64,000 nucleotides of DNA from JACCZX01 sp963801035 (lineage in GTDB: Bacteria > Pseudomonadota > Gammaproteobacteria > Burkholderiales > Burkholderiaceae_F): positions 620,001-684,000 of the forward strand of contig CAWDDF010000007.1 in NCBI GenBank assembly GCA_963801035.1, given 5' to 3'. This document shows, one piece after another, positions 1 to 8,466 of this stretch (position 1 is the stretch's first letter; every line of letters begins with the position of its first letter). The position numbers and the translations under genes are program-made. The notes beneath the pieces were generated by a model. That model did no database searches and had not been told where the DNA came from. It worked only from the letters and a program-made list of their open reading frames with translations.

Positions 1-522
1 CAGTGCGGTGGGGTCGCTCGATTCGACGGCGTCCATGAGCGCGATGCCCAGCGATTCGATCTTCGCCGCGCCTGCGCAGTCGTATGGCTGGTCGGTCCGC
101 AAGTACATCTCGAGTCTTTCCTTGGACAGGCTCTTGAATTTGACTGTGGTCGGAATGCAATCGAGCTGAACGTTGTCGAAGGAAGGCCCCACTACGGCAA
201 GCGCGGTGTAGAAAGTTGCGCTGCGCCCTTGCAACAGTTGCAGCTGCGCCAGCGCAGCATCGTGCGACATCGGTTTGCCGAATGAGCCTCCACCGGCCTC
301 GACCGTCTGATCCGAGCCGATAACGATCGCACGTGGAAAGCGGGCGGCCACCGTTGTCGCCTTGTTGCGCGCGAGGCGTAACGCAGTTTCGCGCGGCGTC
401 TCGGACGGCAACGCGGTCTCGTCGACATCAGGCGCCTGCACCTGGAATGGGAACCGCAAGCGCTCGAGCAGTTGGCGTCGATAGGGCGACGTCGAGGCGA
501 GTACGATCGATGGACACGTCAT
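1..522 (-). CDS. maf: Maf-like nucleotide pyrophosphatase, YceF type (3' end cut by window)
   Basis: Hydrolyses modified or non-canonical nucleoside triphosphates to the monophosphate; the YceF subgroup acts on 7-methyl-GTP. I read 174 codons from an ATG at 522 to the window edge with no stop. The N-terminal ILASTSPYRR-type signature is present as IVLASTSPYRRQLL. It is followed by APDVDET, GSDQ and the YceF-like CAGAAKIESLGIAL stretch. The last visible residues, SSDPTAL, align with the YceF segment just before the C-terminal helix, so roughly 20-25 residues are missing. It is divergent from yceD with 62 bp between them, the usual place for this gene in betaproteobacteria. The family call is firm; the exact substrate is inferred. 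Confidence 0.9.
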   Translation of the reverse strand, partial: MTCPSIVLASTSPYRRQLLERLRFPFQVQAPDVDETALPSETPRETALRLARNKATTVAARFPRAIVIGSDQTVEAGGGSFGKPMSHDAALAQLQLLQGRSATFYTALAVVGPSFDNVQLDCIPTTVKFKSLSKERLEMYLRTDQPYDCAGAAKIESLGIALMDAVESSDPTAL

Positions 523-584
523 CCAACAAGTGTAGATGCGCCGATTTGCGAACCTGATCAGGAGCCGTTTGCTCCTACGCTCGT

Positions 585-1112
585 ATGCCCGTTCCATCGC
601 CCACGATCGATAGCTTTGAGCTTGCGCGGACGGGCCGGCAACTAAGCGGCGAAGTTGCCGTCGCACAATTGCCACGCCTCGCCGAGTTCGTTGCGTCTGC
701 GGACGGCGCTCTGCGCTACCGAATCCAGGGCTTGATCGACGCCGAGGGTTATCCGGCCGCGGACCTGAGATTCGACGGACAGTTACAGCTGATCTGCCAG
801 CGGTGCAATTCACCGCTCGAATTCAGACTCGACCGCACGGCAAGATTTCGGTTCGTCGCCAATGAGGACGAACTCAACGCGATGCCGATCGAGGACGACG
901 AGATTGAATCGATCGTAGGCTTGCCCAGCTTGAACGTTCATGACTGGGTCGAGGACGAGGCAATTCTTTCGCTGCCATTGGTGCCGCGCCACGAGGGATG
1001 CTCCCCACCGTTGGGCCCCGAGAGCAATTCGGGCACAGTGGTCGCGCCCAATCCTTTCGCCATTCTGCTTGAGCTACATGGTCACGACGGTGGCACCAAA
1101 CGACATAACTAG
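585..1112 (+). CDS. yceD: YceD family protein (DUF177), 23S rRNA accumulation protein
   Basis: A 175-residue protein of the DUF177/YceD family, linked in E. coli to 23S rRNA accumulation and nearly always encoded directly upstream of rpmF, as here. A Cys pair at residues 71 and 74 (CQRC) and the acidic C-terminal half with the LPLVPRH motif are typical. The ATG at 585 follows a short leader shared with the divergent maf. The spacing to rpmF is 56 bp, so the two are probably cotranscribed. The biochemical activity of the family is not known in detail. Confidence 0.92.
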   Translation: MPVPSPTIDSFELARTGRQLSGEVAVAQLPRLAEFVASADGALRYRIQGLIDAEGYPAADLRFDGQLQLICQRCNSPLEFRLDRTARFRFVANEDELNAMPIEDDEIESIVGLPSLNVHDWVEDEAILSLPLVPRHEGCSPPLGPESNSGTVVAPNPFAILLELHGHDGGTKRHN

Positions 1113-1168
1113 GGGCACTTTGCGCGGCGATGCTCGGGTACAATCGCCGCCTTTTCGCGGGGTTGGCT

Positions 1169-1351
1169 ATGGCTGTCCAGCAAAACAAGAAGTCTTCTTC
1201 AAAGCGCGGGATGCATCGCTCCCACGACTTTCTGACGAATCCTCCGACGGCGATCGAGCCGACAACCGGAGAGGTTCACCGTCGTCATCACATCAGCCCG
1301 ACCGGTTTTTACCGCGGCAAGAAGGTTCTTCAGACCAAGAGCGACGAGTAA
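1169..1351 (+). CDS. rpmF: 50S ribosomal protein L32
   Basis: A 60-residue ribosomal protein of the large subunit. It begins MAVQQNKKS, and KRGMHRSHDFL is diagnostic of L32. I chose the ATG at 1169 rather than the upstream in-frame ATG at 1130, because L32 proteins begin MAVQ or MAVP. The C-terminal half lacks the four zinc-ligand cysteines, so this is the zinc-independent form usual in betaproteobacteria. It lies between yceD and plsX in the conserved ribosomal/fatty-acid cluster. Confidence 0.96.
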   Translation: MAVQQNKKSSSKRGMHRSHDFLTNPPTAIEPTTGEVHRRHHISPTGFYRGKKVLQTKSDE

Positions 1352-1397
1352 TTCGCGGCGCGCGCACTGATTGTTTCGGCGTGCGAGCGATTTCATA

Positions 1398-2456
1398 GTG
1401 ACGACGCGAATCGCCGTTGACTGCATGGGCGGTGATCACGGTTGCGTGGTCACTGTGCCGGCATCACTTGCGTTTGTCGCGCATGAACCCGAAGCACAGC
1501 TGTTGCTGGTCGGCCGCCGTCCGGACATCGAAACGGCGCTGAAGGGTAAGCGTTCCGACCGAATCGAGGTGTTGCACGCTGATGAAGTCGTCGAAAGCGA
1601 CGATGCGCCCGCGATTGCGATGCGCACCAAGCGCAACTCTTCGATGCGTGTTGCAATCAATCTGGTGAAGGAAGGCCGCGCGGACGTGTGCGTCAGCGCC
1701 GGCAATACCGGGGCGCTGATGGCGATTGCGCGCTTCGTACTGAAAACACTGGACGGCATCGATCGACCGGCGATCGCTGCCGTGTTGCCGAACCAGAAAG
1801 GGGGCGTCACAACCGTGCTCGATCTGGGCGCCAATGTGGATTGCAGCCCAGAGCATCTGGTGCAGTTTGCGGTTCTGGGTTCTGCGTTGGTAGCAGCAGT
1901 CGAAGAGATCGATCGTCCGACAGTCGGGCTGCTCAATATCGGCGAAGAGCTGATCAAGGGTAATGAAGTGGTCAAGCAGGCGGCGGATCTGCTGCGTGCG
2001 AGCCCGCTCAACTTCGTCGGCAACGTAGAGGGCAACGATATCTTCAGGGGCACGACCGACGTTGTCGTCTGTGATGGCTTCGTAGGCAACGTCGCGTTGA
2101 AGACTTCGGAAGGACTGGCGCTGATGCTGGCGGGATTTGTGCGCGAAGAGTTCACGCGCGGGGCGTTATCGCGTCTGCAGGCAATAACAGCCATGCCGGT
2201 GCTCCGGCGATTCAAGCGACGCGTCGATCATCGTCGTCATAACGGTGCGAGCTTGCTCGGATTGCGCGGGCTCGTCATCAAGAGCCACGGCTCGGCGGAT
2301 GCCGTTGCGTTTGAAAGTGCGCTGAAGCGCGGCTTCGAGCAGGCGCGTCACCACGTCCTCGACCGAACGGTCGCGGAGATGCGTCCCTTCATTGCGCAGC
2401 TGGCGCAACTGGAGCAGGCGAGCCGAGGTATCCAGCCGGCTGCTGCCGGCGCATGA
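1398..2456 (+). CDS. plsX: Phosphate acyltransferase PlsX
   Basis: Converts acyl-ACP to acyl-phosphate, the acyl donor used by PlsY in the first step of phospholipid synthesis; a peripheral membrane enzyme. The N-terminal AVDCMGGDHG motif, SAGNTGALMA and the C-terminal HGSADA are all PlsX signatures. About 352 residues from the GTG at 1398. A TTG at 1371 would add nine residues, but AVDCMGGDHG normally lies 5-10 residues from the start, so I prefer 1398. It is followed after 4 bp by a small palindromic repeat and then fabH. Confidence 0.93.
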   Translation: MTTRIAVDCMGGDHGCVVTVPASLAFVAHEPEAQLLLVGRRPDIETALKGKRSDRIEVLHADEVVESDDAPAIAMRTKRNSSMRVAINLVKEGRADVCVSAGNTGALMAIARFVLKTLDGIDRPAIAAVLPNQKGGVTTVLDLGANVDCSPEHLVQFAVLGSALVAAVEEIDRPTVGLLNIGEELIKGNEVVKQAADLLRASPLNFVGNVEGNDIFRGTTDVVVCDGFVGNVALKTSEGLALMLAGFVREEFTRGALSRLQAITAMPVLRRFKRRVDHRRHNGASLLGLRGLVIKSHGSADAVAFESALKRGFEQARHHVLDRTVAEMRPFIAQLAQLEQASRGIQPAAAGA

Positions 2457-2460
2457 GCGA

Positions 2461-2526
2461 GCCGCCGGGCCGCCCCAAGGCGAGCGGCGTCCCCCTTGGG
2501 GGGACAGCGCGTAGCGTGAGGGGGCA
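2461..2526 (+). repeat. Burkholderiales-type small palindromic repeat, copy A
   Basis: A short GC-rich intergenic repeat between plsX and fabH. It opens with CCGCCGGGCCGCCCCAAGG and contains the inverted pair CCCCAAGG (2473-2480) and CCTTGGGG (2494-2501), followed by a GACAGCG tail. Reverse-complement copy B lies at 40751-40795 and shares the 19-nt opening block exactly. A diverged copy C sits inside creD at 46326-46386. The right end (GAGGGGG) supplies the purine-rich stretch just upstream of the fabH ATG. It has no coding content and resembles REP-like elements of Burkholderiales genomes. Confidence 0.75.
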
Positions 2527-2529
2527 ACT

Positions 2530-3507
2530 ATGACGGGTTACTCGCGAATAACAGGCACCGGTTCGGCACTTCCGGCGCGTGTGGTATCGAACGACGAGCT
2601 CGCTCGAGACCTCGCAAAGCGTGGCGTTGAAACGTCGGACGAGTGGATCATTGCGCGCACCGGAATTCGGCAGCGCTATCTCGCCGAGCCGGGAGTCACG
2701 ACCGCTGATCTCGGTGCACGCGCCGCGCGCGCAGCGCTGCAGGCGGCCGGCCGTACAGTGCGCGACATCGACCTGATCGTCGTTGCCACATCAACTCCGG
2801 ACCAGATATTTCCAAGCACTGCGTGCCTGGTCCAGGCGCAGCTGGAGGCCGACCAGCTGACCGCATTCGATGTTCAGGCAGTGTGCAGCGGCTTCGTCTA
2901 TGGGCTGGTCGTCGCTGACGCAATGATTCGGACGGGAATGAACCGCAGGGCGCTGGTTATCGGCGCCGAAGTGTTTTCGAGAATTCTCGACTGGACCGAT
3001 CGCACAACGTGTGTGTTGTTTGGCGACGGTGCCGGCGCTGCGGTGCTTGAAGCATCGAGCGAGCCAGGCTTGATCGCATCCGAGTTGAAGGCGGACGGAT
3101 CGCAAGCCGGCGTGCTGTGTACCAACGGCCGCGTGGCGCAAGGCAAAGTCGAAGGCCACGCGTTTCTGACGATGGACGGCCCGGCAGTGTTCAAGCTTGC
3201 GGTCAATGTTCTTGGTGCATCGGCATTAAACGTGTTGCAGCAAGCGGGAGTGAAGGCTGAACAACTCGATTGGCTGATACCACATCAGGCCAATGTGCGG
3301 ATTCTGAACGCCATTGCCAAGAAAGTCGGCGTGCCGGAAGAGAAATTGGTCGCGACGGTTGATCGGCACGGCAATACATCGGCAGCGTCGATCCCCTTGG
3401 CGCTCGACCTCGCGGTACGCGATGGCCGCATCAAGAGCGGCCAATATGTAATGCTGCAGGGCGTTGGTGGCGGGTTCACCTGGGGTTCAGTGTTGCTGCG
3501 TTGGTGA
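2530..3507 (+). CDS. fabH: Beta-ketoacyl-ACP synthase III FabH
   Basis: Starts fatty-acid synthesis by condensing acetyl-CoA with malonyl-ACP. 325 residues, the normal length. The catalytic triad is visible: Cys119 in QAVCSGF, His in IPHQANVRI and Asn in HGNTSAAS. The glycine-rich GVGGGFTWG occurs near the C-terminus. The ATG at 2530 lies 3 bp beyond a small repeat whose end provides the ribosome-binding purines. It is followed 15 bp later by fabD, so the two belong to one operon. Confidence 0.96.
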   Translation: MTGYSRITGTGSALPARVVSNDELARDLAKRGVETSDEWIIARTGIRQRYLAEPGVTTADLGARAARAALQAAGRTVRDIDLIVVATSTPDQIFPSTACLVQAQLEADQLTAFDVQAVCSGFVYGLVVADAMIRTGMNRRALVIGAEVFSRILDWTDRTTCVLFGDGAGAAVLEASSEPGLIASELKADGSQAGVLCTNGRVAQGKVEGHAFLTMDGPAVFKLAVNVLGASALNVLQQAGVKAEQLDWLIPHQANVRILNAIAKKVGVPEEKLVATVDRHGNTSAASIPLALDLAVRDGRIKSGQYVMLQGVGGGFTWGSVLLRW

Positions 3508-3522
3508 CATCCGAAGTCACAC

Positions 3523-4455
3523 ATGAAAATAGCTTTCGTCTTTCCGGGGCAAGGCTCGCAGTCGGTCGGCATGCTCGACTCGTTCCGTGACAACGCGGCG
3601 GTTCAATCGGTTGTTGCGCGGGCATCGAGTGCGCTTGGGCACAACATCGGTACATTGATCGAAGGCGGGCCCGCCGAAGAACTCAACTTGACGATCAACA
3701 CTCAGCCGGCGCTACTGACCGCCGGCTATGCGGTTTACGCCGCATGGCGTGCAGCAGGCGGTCCCGAGCCCGCGATCGTTGCCGGCCACAGTCTTGGCGA
3801 ATACACCGCACTGGTAGCGGCAGGTGCACTCGAGCTCGACGACGCGGTTCGGTTGGTTCGCTATCGGGCGGAGGCGATGCAGGACGCGGTTCCGGTCGGC
3901 ATCGGTTCGATGGCTGCGATTCTCGGTCTGTCTGATGAGCAGGTACGACAAGCGTGCGATGAGGCTGCGCAAGGCGAAGTTGTCGAGGCGGTCAACTTCA
4001 ACGCGCCGTCGCAGGTTGTCATCGCCGGCCATTCGGGTGCCGTCCAGCGCGCCTGCGACATCGCAAAGCGGCTGGGTGCCAAGCGTGCCGTGCCGCTGCC
4101 GGTGTCGGCTCCTTTTCACTCATCGCTGCTTCAGCCCGCGAGCGAGCGGCTGCGAGAGCGGCTCGAGCAAGTCATCGTAAAGAAGCCACGCATTGATTTG
4201 ATCAACAACGTCGATGTGTCGATCGAATCGGAGCCACTGCGTATCAGCGATGCCCTCGCGCGGCAGGCTGCAAAGCCCGTGCGTTGGTCCGACACCATTC
4301 GCAAGATGAGCGAACTCAACGTAACGCACGTGATCGAATGTGGCCCGGGACGCGTGCTATCGGGCTTGACGAAGCGAATCGTTCCCGGCCTCGAAAGCCT
4401 CGTTGTCAATGATGCGGTGACGCTGACGAGTACGCTAGCCGTGGTTGCTCGATGA
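3523..4455 (+). CDS. fabD: Malonyl-CoA:ACP transacylase FabD
   Basis: Transfers malonyl from CoA to acyl carrier protein, providing the chain-extension unit. 310 residues. PGQGSQSVGM occurs near the N-terminus, the active-site Ser90 lies in GHSLGEY, and a His lies in SAPFHSSLL. The ATG at 3523 follows fabH closely, and the TGA overlaps the fabG start in an ATGA junction, indicating translational coupling. Confidence 0.96.
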   Translation: MKIAFVFPGQGSQSVGMLDSFRDNAAVQSVVARASSALGHNIGTLIEGGPAEELNLTINTQPALLTAGYAVYAAWRAAGGPEPAIVAGHSLGEYTALVAAGALELDDAVRLVRYRAEAMQDAVPVGIGSMAAILGLSDEQVRQACDEAAQGEVVEAVNFNAPSQVVIAGHSGAVQRACDIAKRLGAKRAVPLPVSAPFHSSLLQPASERLRERLEQVIVKKPRIDLINNVDVSIESEPLRISDALARQAAKPVRWSDTIRKMSELNVTHVIECGPGRVLSGLTKRIVPGLESLVVNDAVTLTSTLAVVAR

Positions 4456-5214
4456 ATGTGTTCTCGGCCGATTGTCTGCGAGGTGAAGTCGCGCTGGTCA
4501 CCGGCGCATCGCGTGGAATCGGGCAGGCAATTGCCGATCAGCTTGCGCGTGCGGGCGCGATCGTCATTGGCACTGCGACGTCGCAGGGCGGCGCTGATCA
4601 AATATCGCAGCGACTTGTTGAAGCTTCTTCGTCCGGTCGCGGTGCCGTCCTCGATGTACGAGATGTTTCAGCAAGCGATGCGCTGATCGATGCGATTGGC
4701 AAGGAATACGGGAAAATCTCCGTGTTGGTAAACAACGCCGGTATCACGCGCGATACGCTGGCGATGCGGATGAAGGATGATGATTGGTCATCTGTGATCG
4801 ACACCAATCTGTCGGCCGTGTTTCGTCTGTCGCGTGCGGTGCTGCGCAGCATGATGAAGGCGCGTAAGGGGCGCATCATCAACATTACGTCGGTCGTGGG
4901 AGCCAGCGGGAATGCAGGTCAGGCCAACTACGCCGCTGCGAAGGCTGGCGTTGCAGGCATGACGCGTGCACTTGCACGTGAGCTTGGAAGCCGCAATATC
5001 ACTGTCAATTGCATCGCCCCCGGATTTATAGATACCGACATGACGCGCGAGCTGACCGAAGAGCAAACCCAGTCGCTGCTGGCACAAATTCCTGCTCGGT
5101 CGGCTGGGCGATGCGAACGAAGTGGCTGCAGCGGTCGTGTTTCTCGCATCTGCCGCAGGGTCGTACGTTTCAGGGGCCACGATTCACGTCAATGGCGGCA
5201 TGTACATGGCTTGA
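4452..5214 (+). CDS. fabG: 3-oxoacyl-ACP reductase FabG, frameshifted near its 3' end
   Basis: NADPH-dependent short-chain dehydrogenase that reduces 3-oxoacyl-ACP. The nucleotide-binding TGASRGIG, NNAG, the catalytic Ser in ITSVVG and the YAAAK motif are intact. Around 5092-5096 the frame changes: the annotated frame runs on as unrelated Arg-rich sequence to 5273. Skipping one base there restores GRLGDANEVAAAV, the FLAS motif and the expected C-terminus HVNGGMYMA, with TGA at 5212-5214. I give the reconstructed extent. The gene is essential in most bacteria, so an assembly error is more likely than a true pseudogene. It starts at an ATGA overlap with fabD and precedes acpP by 59 bp. Confidence 0.85.
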
Positions 5215-5273
5215 CCGATTCGAACAGACGCAGGCTGTTAGAATTCGCGCGCTTTTTTGCTCTGGAGGAGTGA

Positions 5274-5513
5274 ATGGAAAACATCGAACAACGAGTCAAG
5301 AAGATTGTCGCCGAGCAACTGGGCGTCAACGAAGCCGACATCAAAATCGAATCGGCGTTTGTCGAAGACCTCGGGGCGGACTCACTTGACACGGTCGAGC
5401 TCGTCATGGCGCTCGAAGACGAGTTCGAGTGCGAAATCCCGGACGAAGAAGCCGAGAAAATCCGTACGGTTCAGCAGGCAATCGACTACATCAATTCGCA
5501 TCAGAAGGTCTGA
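5274..5513 (+). CDS. acpP: Acyl carrier protein AcpP
   Basis: Carries the growing acyl chain on a 4'-phosphopantetheine arm. 79 residues, acidic. The attachment Ser37 is in LGADSLDTVEL. A strong GGAGGAG ribosome-binding site lies just upstream of the ATG at 5274, as expected for one of the most abundant proteins. An AT-rich TTAGAATTC stretch at 5239-5247 could be part of an internal promoter, but I see no convincing -35. The enzyme that activates it, AcpS, is encoded at 17564. Confidence 0.97.
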   Translation: MENIEQRVKKIVAEQLGVNEADIKIESAFVEDLGADSLDTVELVMALEDEFECEIPDEEAEKIRTVQQAIDYINSHQKV

Positions 5514-5549
5514 ACCTTCTTCATTCGCGTTACCAATTCGGGAAAGACC

Positions 5550-6782
5550 TTGCAACGCCGCCGCGTAGTGGCCACCGGCCTCGGCATGGTGTGCCCGGTC
5601 GGTAATGATGTTGCAACAGCCTGGGAAGCGATGCTCGCCGGGCGCTCCGGTATCGATCGCATCACCCGTTTTGACACCACTGGCCTGCAGTGCCGCATCG
5701 CCGGCGAGGTCAAAGGGTTCGACATTGCGCAGTACATGCCGCCAAAGGAAGCGCGACGCCTTGACACCTTCATCCACTATGGTGTTGCGGCGTCAGCGCA
5801 GGCGATCAAGGATTCGGGGCTTGAAATCTCGGACGCGAACCGTGAGCGGATCGGATGCGTGATCGGCTCGGGCATCGGCGGGCTGCCGATGATCGAGAAC
5901 AATCACACCGAGCTGATGAACCGCGGGCCGCGCCGCGTGTCGCCGTTTCTGATCCCCGGCTCGATCAGCAACATGATCGCCGGCACAGTGTCGATCCAGT
6001 ACGGGCTGCAAGGTCCCAACCTGGCGATCGTTACCGCGTGTACGACGGGGCTGCACTCGATCGGCGACGCCGGCCGCATGATCGAGCACGACGATGCTGA
6101 CGTGATGCTTGCGGGGGGATCCGAGGCGACGATCTCGCCGCTCGGCATCGGGGGCTTCGATTCGATGAAGGCGCTTTCCACCCGCAACGACGACCCGACG
6201 ACGGCCAGTCGGCCTTTCGACCGCGATCGCGATGGATTCGTGATGGGCGAGGGCGCCGGGATCATGGTGCTCGAAGAGTTCGAGCACGCAAAGCGCCGTG
6301 GTGCCCGCATTTATTGCGAGTTGATCGGATTCGGTATGAGCGCAGACGCTTACCACATGACAGCGCCTGACATGAACGGAGCGCGCCGCTGCATGATGGC
6401 CGCACTACGCAGCGCGCAAGTCAACGCCGACGAAATTCACTATCTAAACGCGCACGGCACGTCAACGCCGCTTGGCGATATCAACGAAACAAACGCGATT
6501 AAAGCAGCGCTCGGAGACGCGGCGCGCAATCTGGTCGTCAACTCGACCAAGTCGATGACTGGACACTTGCTAGGTGGTGCGGGCGGCATCGAGTCGGTCG
6601 TCACCGCACTGGCGCTGCATCACCAAGTTTCCCCGCCGACGATCAATATCTTCAATCAGGACCCCGAGTGCGATCTTGACTATTGTGCCAATACTGCGCG
6701 CAGCATGCGGATCGACGTAGCGATGAAAAACTCATTTGGGTTTGGCGGCACCAACGGCACTCTGATCTTCAAGCGGACCTAG
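5550..6782 (+). CDS. fabF: Beta-ketoacyl-ACP synthase II FabF
   Basis: Elongating condensing enzyme of fatty-acid synthesis. 410 residues beginning (TTG)QRRRVVATGLG. Catalytic Cys164 is in TACTTGLHS, with His in NAHGTSTPLGD and His in TGHLLGGAGG. The start is a TTG at 5550 preceded by GGAAAG. No ATG lies close to the conserved RRRVV opening, so the TTG is the only sensible start. It lies 36 bp after acpP and closes the fab block. Confidence 0.96.
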   Translation: MQRRRVVATGLGMVCPVGNDVATAWEAMLAGRSGIDRITRFDTTGLQCRIAGEVKGFDIAQYMPPKEARRLDTFIHYGVAASAQAIKDSGLEISDANRERIGCVIGSGIGGLPMIENNHTELMNRGPRRVSPFLIPGSISNMIAGTVSIQYGLQGPNLAIVTACTTGLHSIGDAGRMIEHDDADVMLAGGSEATISPLGIGGFDSMKALSTRNDDPTTASRPFDRDRDGFVMGEGAGIMVLEEFEHAKRRGARIYCELIGFGMSADAYHMTAPDMNGARRCMMAALRSAQVNADEIHYLNAHGTSTPLGDINETNAIKAALGDAARNLVVNSTKSMTGHLLGGAGGIESVVTALALHHQVSPPTINIFNQDPECDLDYCANTARSMRIDVAMKNSFGFGGTNGTLIFKRT

Positions 6783-6793
6783 CGGCTTTGCTA

Positions 6794-7261
6794 GTGCCAT
6801 GGACCACTCTGCAGCCTTCATCGCGCGCACGCCAGTGGCATCGAGTAGGCGTCGCGATTGCACTCGCCTCTTGCGCGGCGCTGTTCGCCGCAGCTCTCTT
6901 CTCGGATCCGCTTAATCCAATACCTGCGCTATTGGCATGCGCTGGCGGTTTGGGCGCTTGGGTCGCGATGCGACCTCGCACCAGCCGGCACGTCGAGATT
7001 GCCGTTTCGTCGCTCGGACAAGTGATGCTGCGCGACCGTGACGCATCCGACTCAAGCGATTCGATTAGCGTTCGAATGGCTTTCGCCTCACCCTGGTTGA
7101 TAAGCTTGCGGCGCGGCACCATGTTGGTAACGATCTGGCCGGATTCACTGCCGCAATCGACCTATCGGCAGCTTTGGGTCCACCTACGCTGGGGAAGGGC
7201 AATGCCAAGCGACGACCGAGGGATACCACCGAGCAACCGTGCCAATTCAGCGGATCGCTGA
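6794..7261 (+). CDS. YgfX-like small membrane protein (CptA_toxin family), putative
   Basis: A short protein between fabF and rpoE. After a basic start it has two hydrophobic segments (about residues 18-36 and 40-55), then a soluble tail with SPWLISLRRG and TIWPDSLP. A conserved L/V-WPDSL motif with a nearby LRW is typical of the YgfX/CptA_toxin family. No ATG is available in this frame near the beginning. GTG 6794 is my choice and TTG 6788 is an alternative. An upstream in-frame extension to 6683 would overlap fabF and is unlikely. YgfX of E. coli works with SdhE, encoded here at 43350. The family assignment rests on residual similarity and function is not proven. Confidence 0.6.
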   Translation: MPWTTLQPSSRARQWHRVGVAIALASCAALFAAALFSDPLNPIPALLACAGGLGAWVAMRPRTSRHVEIAVSSLGQVMLRDRDASDSSDSISVRMAFASPWLISLRRGTMLVTIWPDSLPQSTYRQLWVHLRWGRAMPSDDRGIPPSNRANSADR

Positions 7262-7292
7262 CGCGTGAACGGCAAGGAGCGAGGCTCGCGGC

Positions 7293-7892
7293 ATGTCTGA
7301 TCGGGACATCGATCAGCAGTTGGTCGAGCGCGTCCAACGCGGTGACAAGGCTGCGTTCGACCTGCTGGTAGTCAAATACCAACGCAAGATTTTTCGGCTG
7401 CTTTCACGCCTGATACGCGATGCGGCGGAGATCGAAGACGTCGCGCAGGAGGCTTTCATCAAGGCGTACCGGGCACTTCCGAATTTTCGCGGCGACAGCG
7501 CTTTTTATACCTGGCTGTACCGAATCGCCATAAACACCGCCAAGAACTATTTAGTATCGCAAGGCCGTCGAGCGCCGACATCCACGCAGTCAGATGTCGA
7601 AGATGCTGAAACTTTTGACGACGGCGACCACCTAAGAGACCTGAACACGCCGGATTCGATGCTGGTGACCAAGCAGGTAGGCGATGCGGTCAACCGGGCG
7701 ATCGACCAGTTGCCGGAAGATTTGCGGACGGCGATTGTGTTGCGTGAACTGGAAGGATTGAGTTACGAGGAAATTGCCGAGTCGATGCAGTGTCCAATCG
7801 GCACGGTGCGATCGCGTATTTTTCGCGCTCGCGAAGCGATCGCCCTTGAATTGAGGCCGATTCTGGACATAGCGAAAGACAAGCGCTGGTGA
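7293..7892 (+). CDS. rpoE: RNA polymerase sigma-E factor (ECF)
   Basis: ECF sigma factor for envelope stress. 199 residues. Region 2 has DVAQEAFIKAYRAL and FRGDSAFYTWLYRIA. Region 4 has the helix-turn-helix LPEDLRTAIVLRELEGLSYEEIA followed by GTVRSRIFRARE, all near-identical to RpoE/AlgU. It is followed immediately by rseA, rseB and mucD, the standard arrangement in which the sigma factor is held by the membrane anti-sigma RseA and released by proteolysis. Confidence 0.97.
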   Translation: MSDRDIDQQLVERVQRGDKAAFDLLVVKYQRKIFRLLSRLIRDAAEIEDVAQEAFIKAYRALPNFRGDSAFYTWLYRIAINTAKNYLVSQGRRAPTSTQSDVEDAETFDDGDHLRDLNTPDSMLVTKQVGDAVNRAIDQLPEDLRTAIVLRELEGLSYEEIAESMQCPIGTVRSRIFRAREAIALELRPILDIAKDKRW

Positions 7893-7896
7893 GTGC

Positions 7897-8466
7897 ATGA
7901 TCAAGCAAACTGCAGAGAATCAGGTGACGGCGACATCGACAATCGAGCGCATTTCGATCCTGCTCGACGGAGAGATGGATCGGAACGATGCGGCGGCGGC
8001 GATTGCTGCGCTGTGCGCCGATCCGGCACTGCGCCGTCATTGGCACGAGTTGCATCGAGTGGGGGACGCACTGCGATCCGAGGAAGTAGCTGCGTTGGAC
8101 GCAGCCGATTTTTGTTCGCGTGTTGCAGCTTTGATTGCTGCCGAGCCTACTGTGCTGGCTCCGCGCGCCGCGCATGCTGCGTCGGGGATGCGCCGTTACT
8201 GGATGCCAGGCCTCGCGGTGGCTGCTTCGGCAGCTGCGGTTGCATTTATCGCTGTACCTTTGATGCGTGCGCCCGAAACGCTTTCAGTCGCCAAGAGTTC
8301 ACCTCCGACGGTGGAGGTTGTCGCGCAGAAATCGCTGCCGACGATCGTTAACGCACGCGGGCTGAGTCCCTCGTTCAATCCGTACCTGGCAGCGCATCGC
8401 GAATTGACCGGAAACTCGGTAGTTCCGCGTGCAACGGTCTATCTACGTTCGGCCGAGGATCGTTGA
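7897..8466 (+). CDS. rseA: Sigma-E anti-sigma factor RseA
   Basis: 189-residue membrane protein that sequesters RpoE. The cytoplasmic N-terminal domain carries the RseA signature ISILLDGEMD and RHWHELHRVGDALRS. A single transmembrane segment lies at about residues 106-124 (AVAASAAAVAFIAV), followed by a periplasmic tail. It begins 4 bp after rpoE and its stop overlaps the proposed rseB start (TTGA), so the three genes are coupled. Confidence 0.9.
   Translation: MIKQTAENQVTATSTIERISILLDGEMDRNDAAAAIAALCADPALRRHWHELHRVGDALRSEEVAALDAADFCSRVAALIAAEPTVLAPRAAHAASGMRRYWMPGLAVAASAAAVAFIAVPLMRAPETLSVAKSSPPTVEVVAQKSLPTIVNARGLSPSFNPYLAAHRELTGNSVVPRATVYLRSAEDR

Noticed and set aside
6683..6793. Upstream extension of the YgfX-like gene into fabF
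   Set aside because: It overlaps the conserved C-terminus of FabF in another frame and has no similarity of its own.
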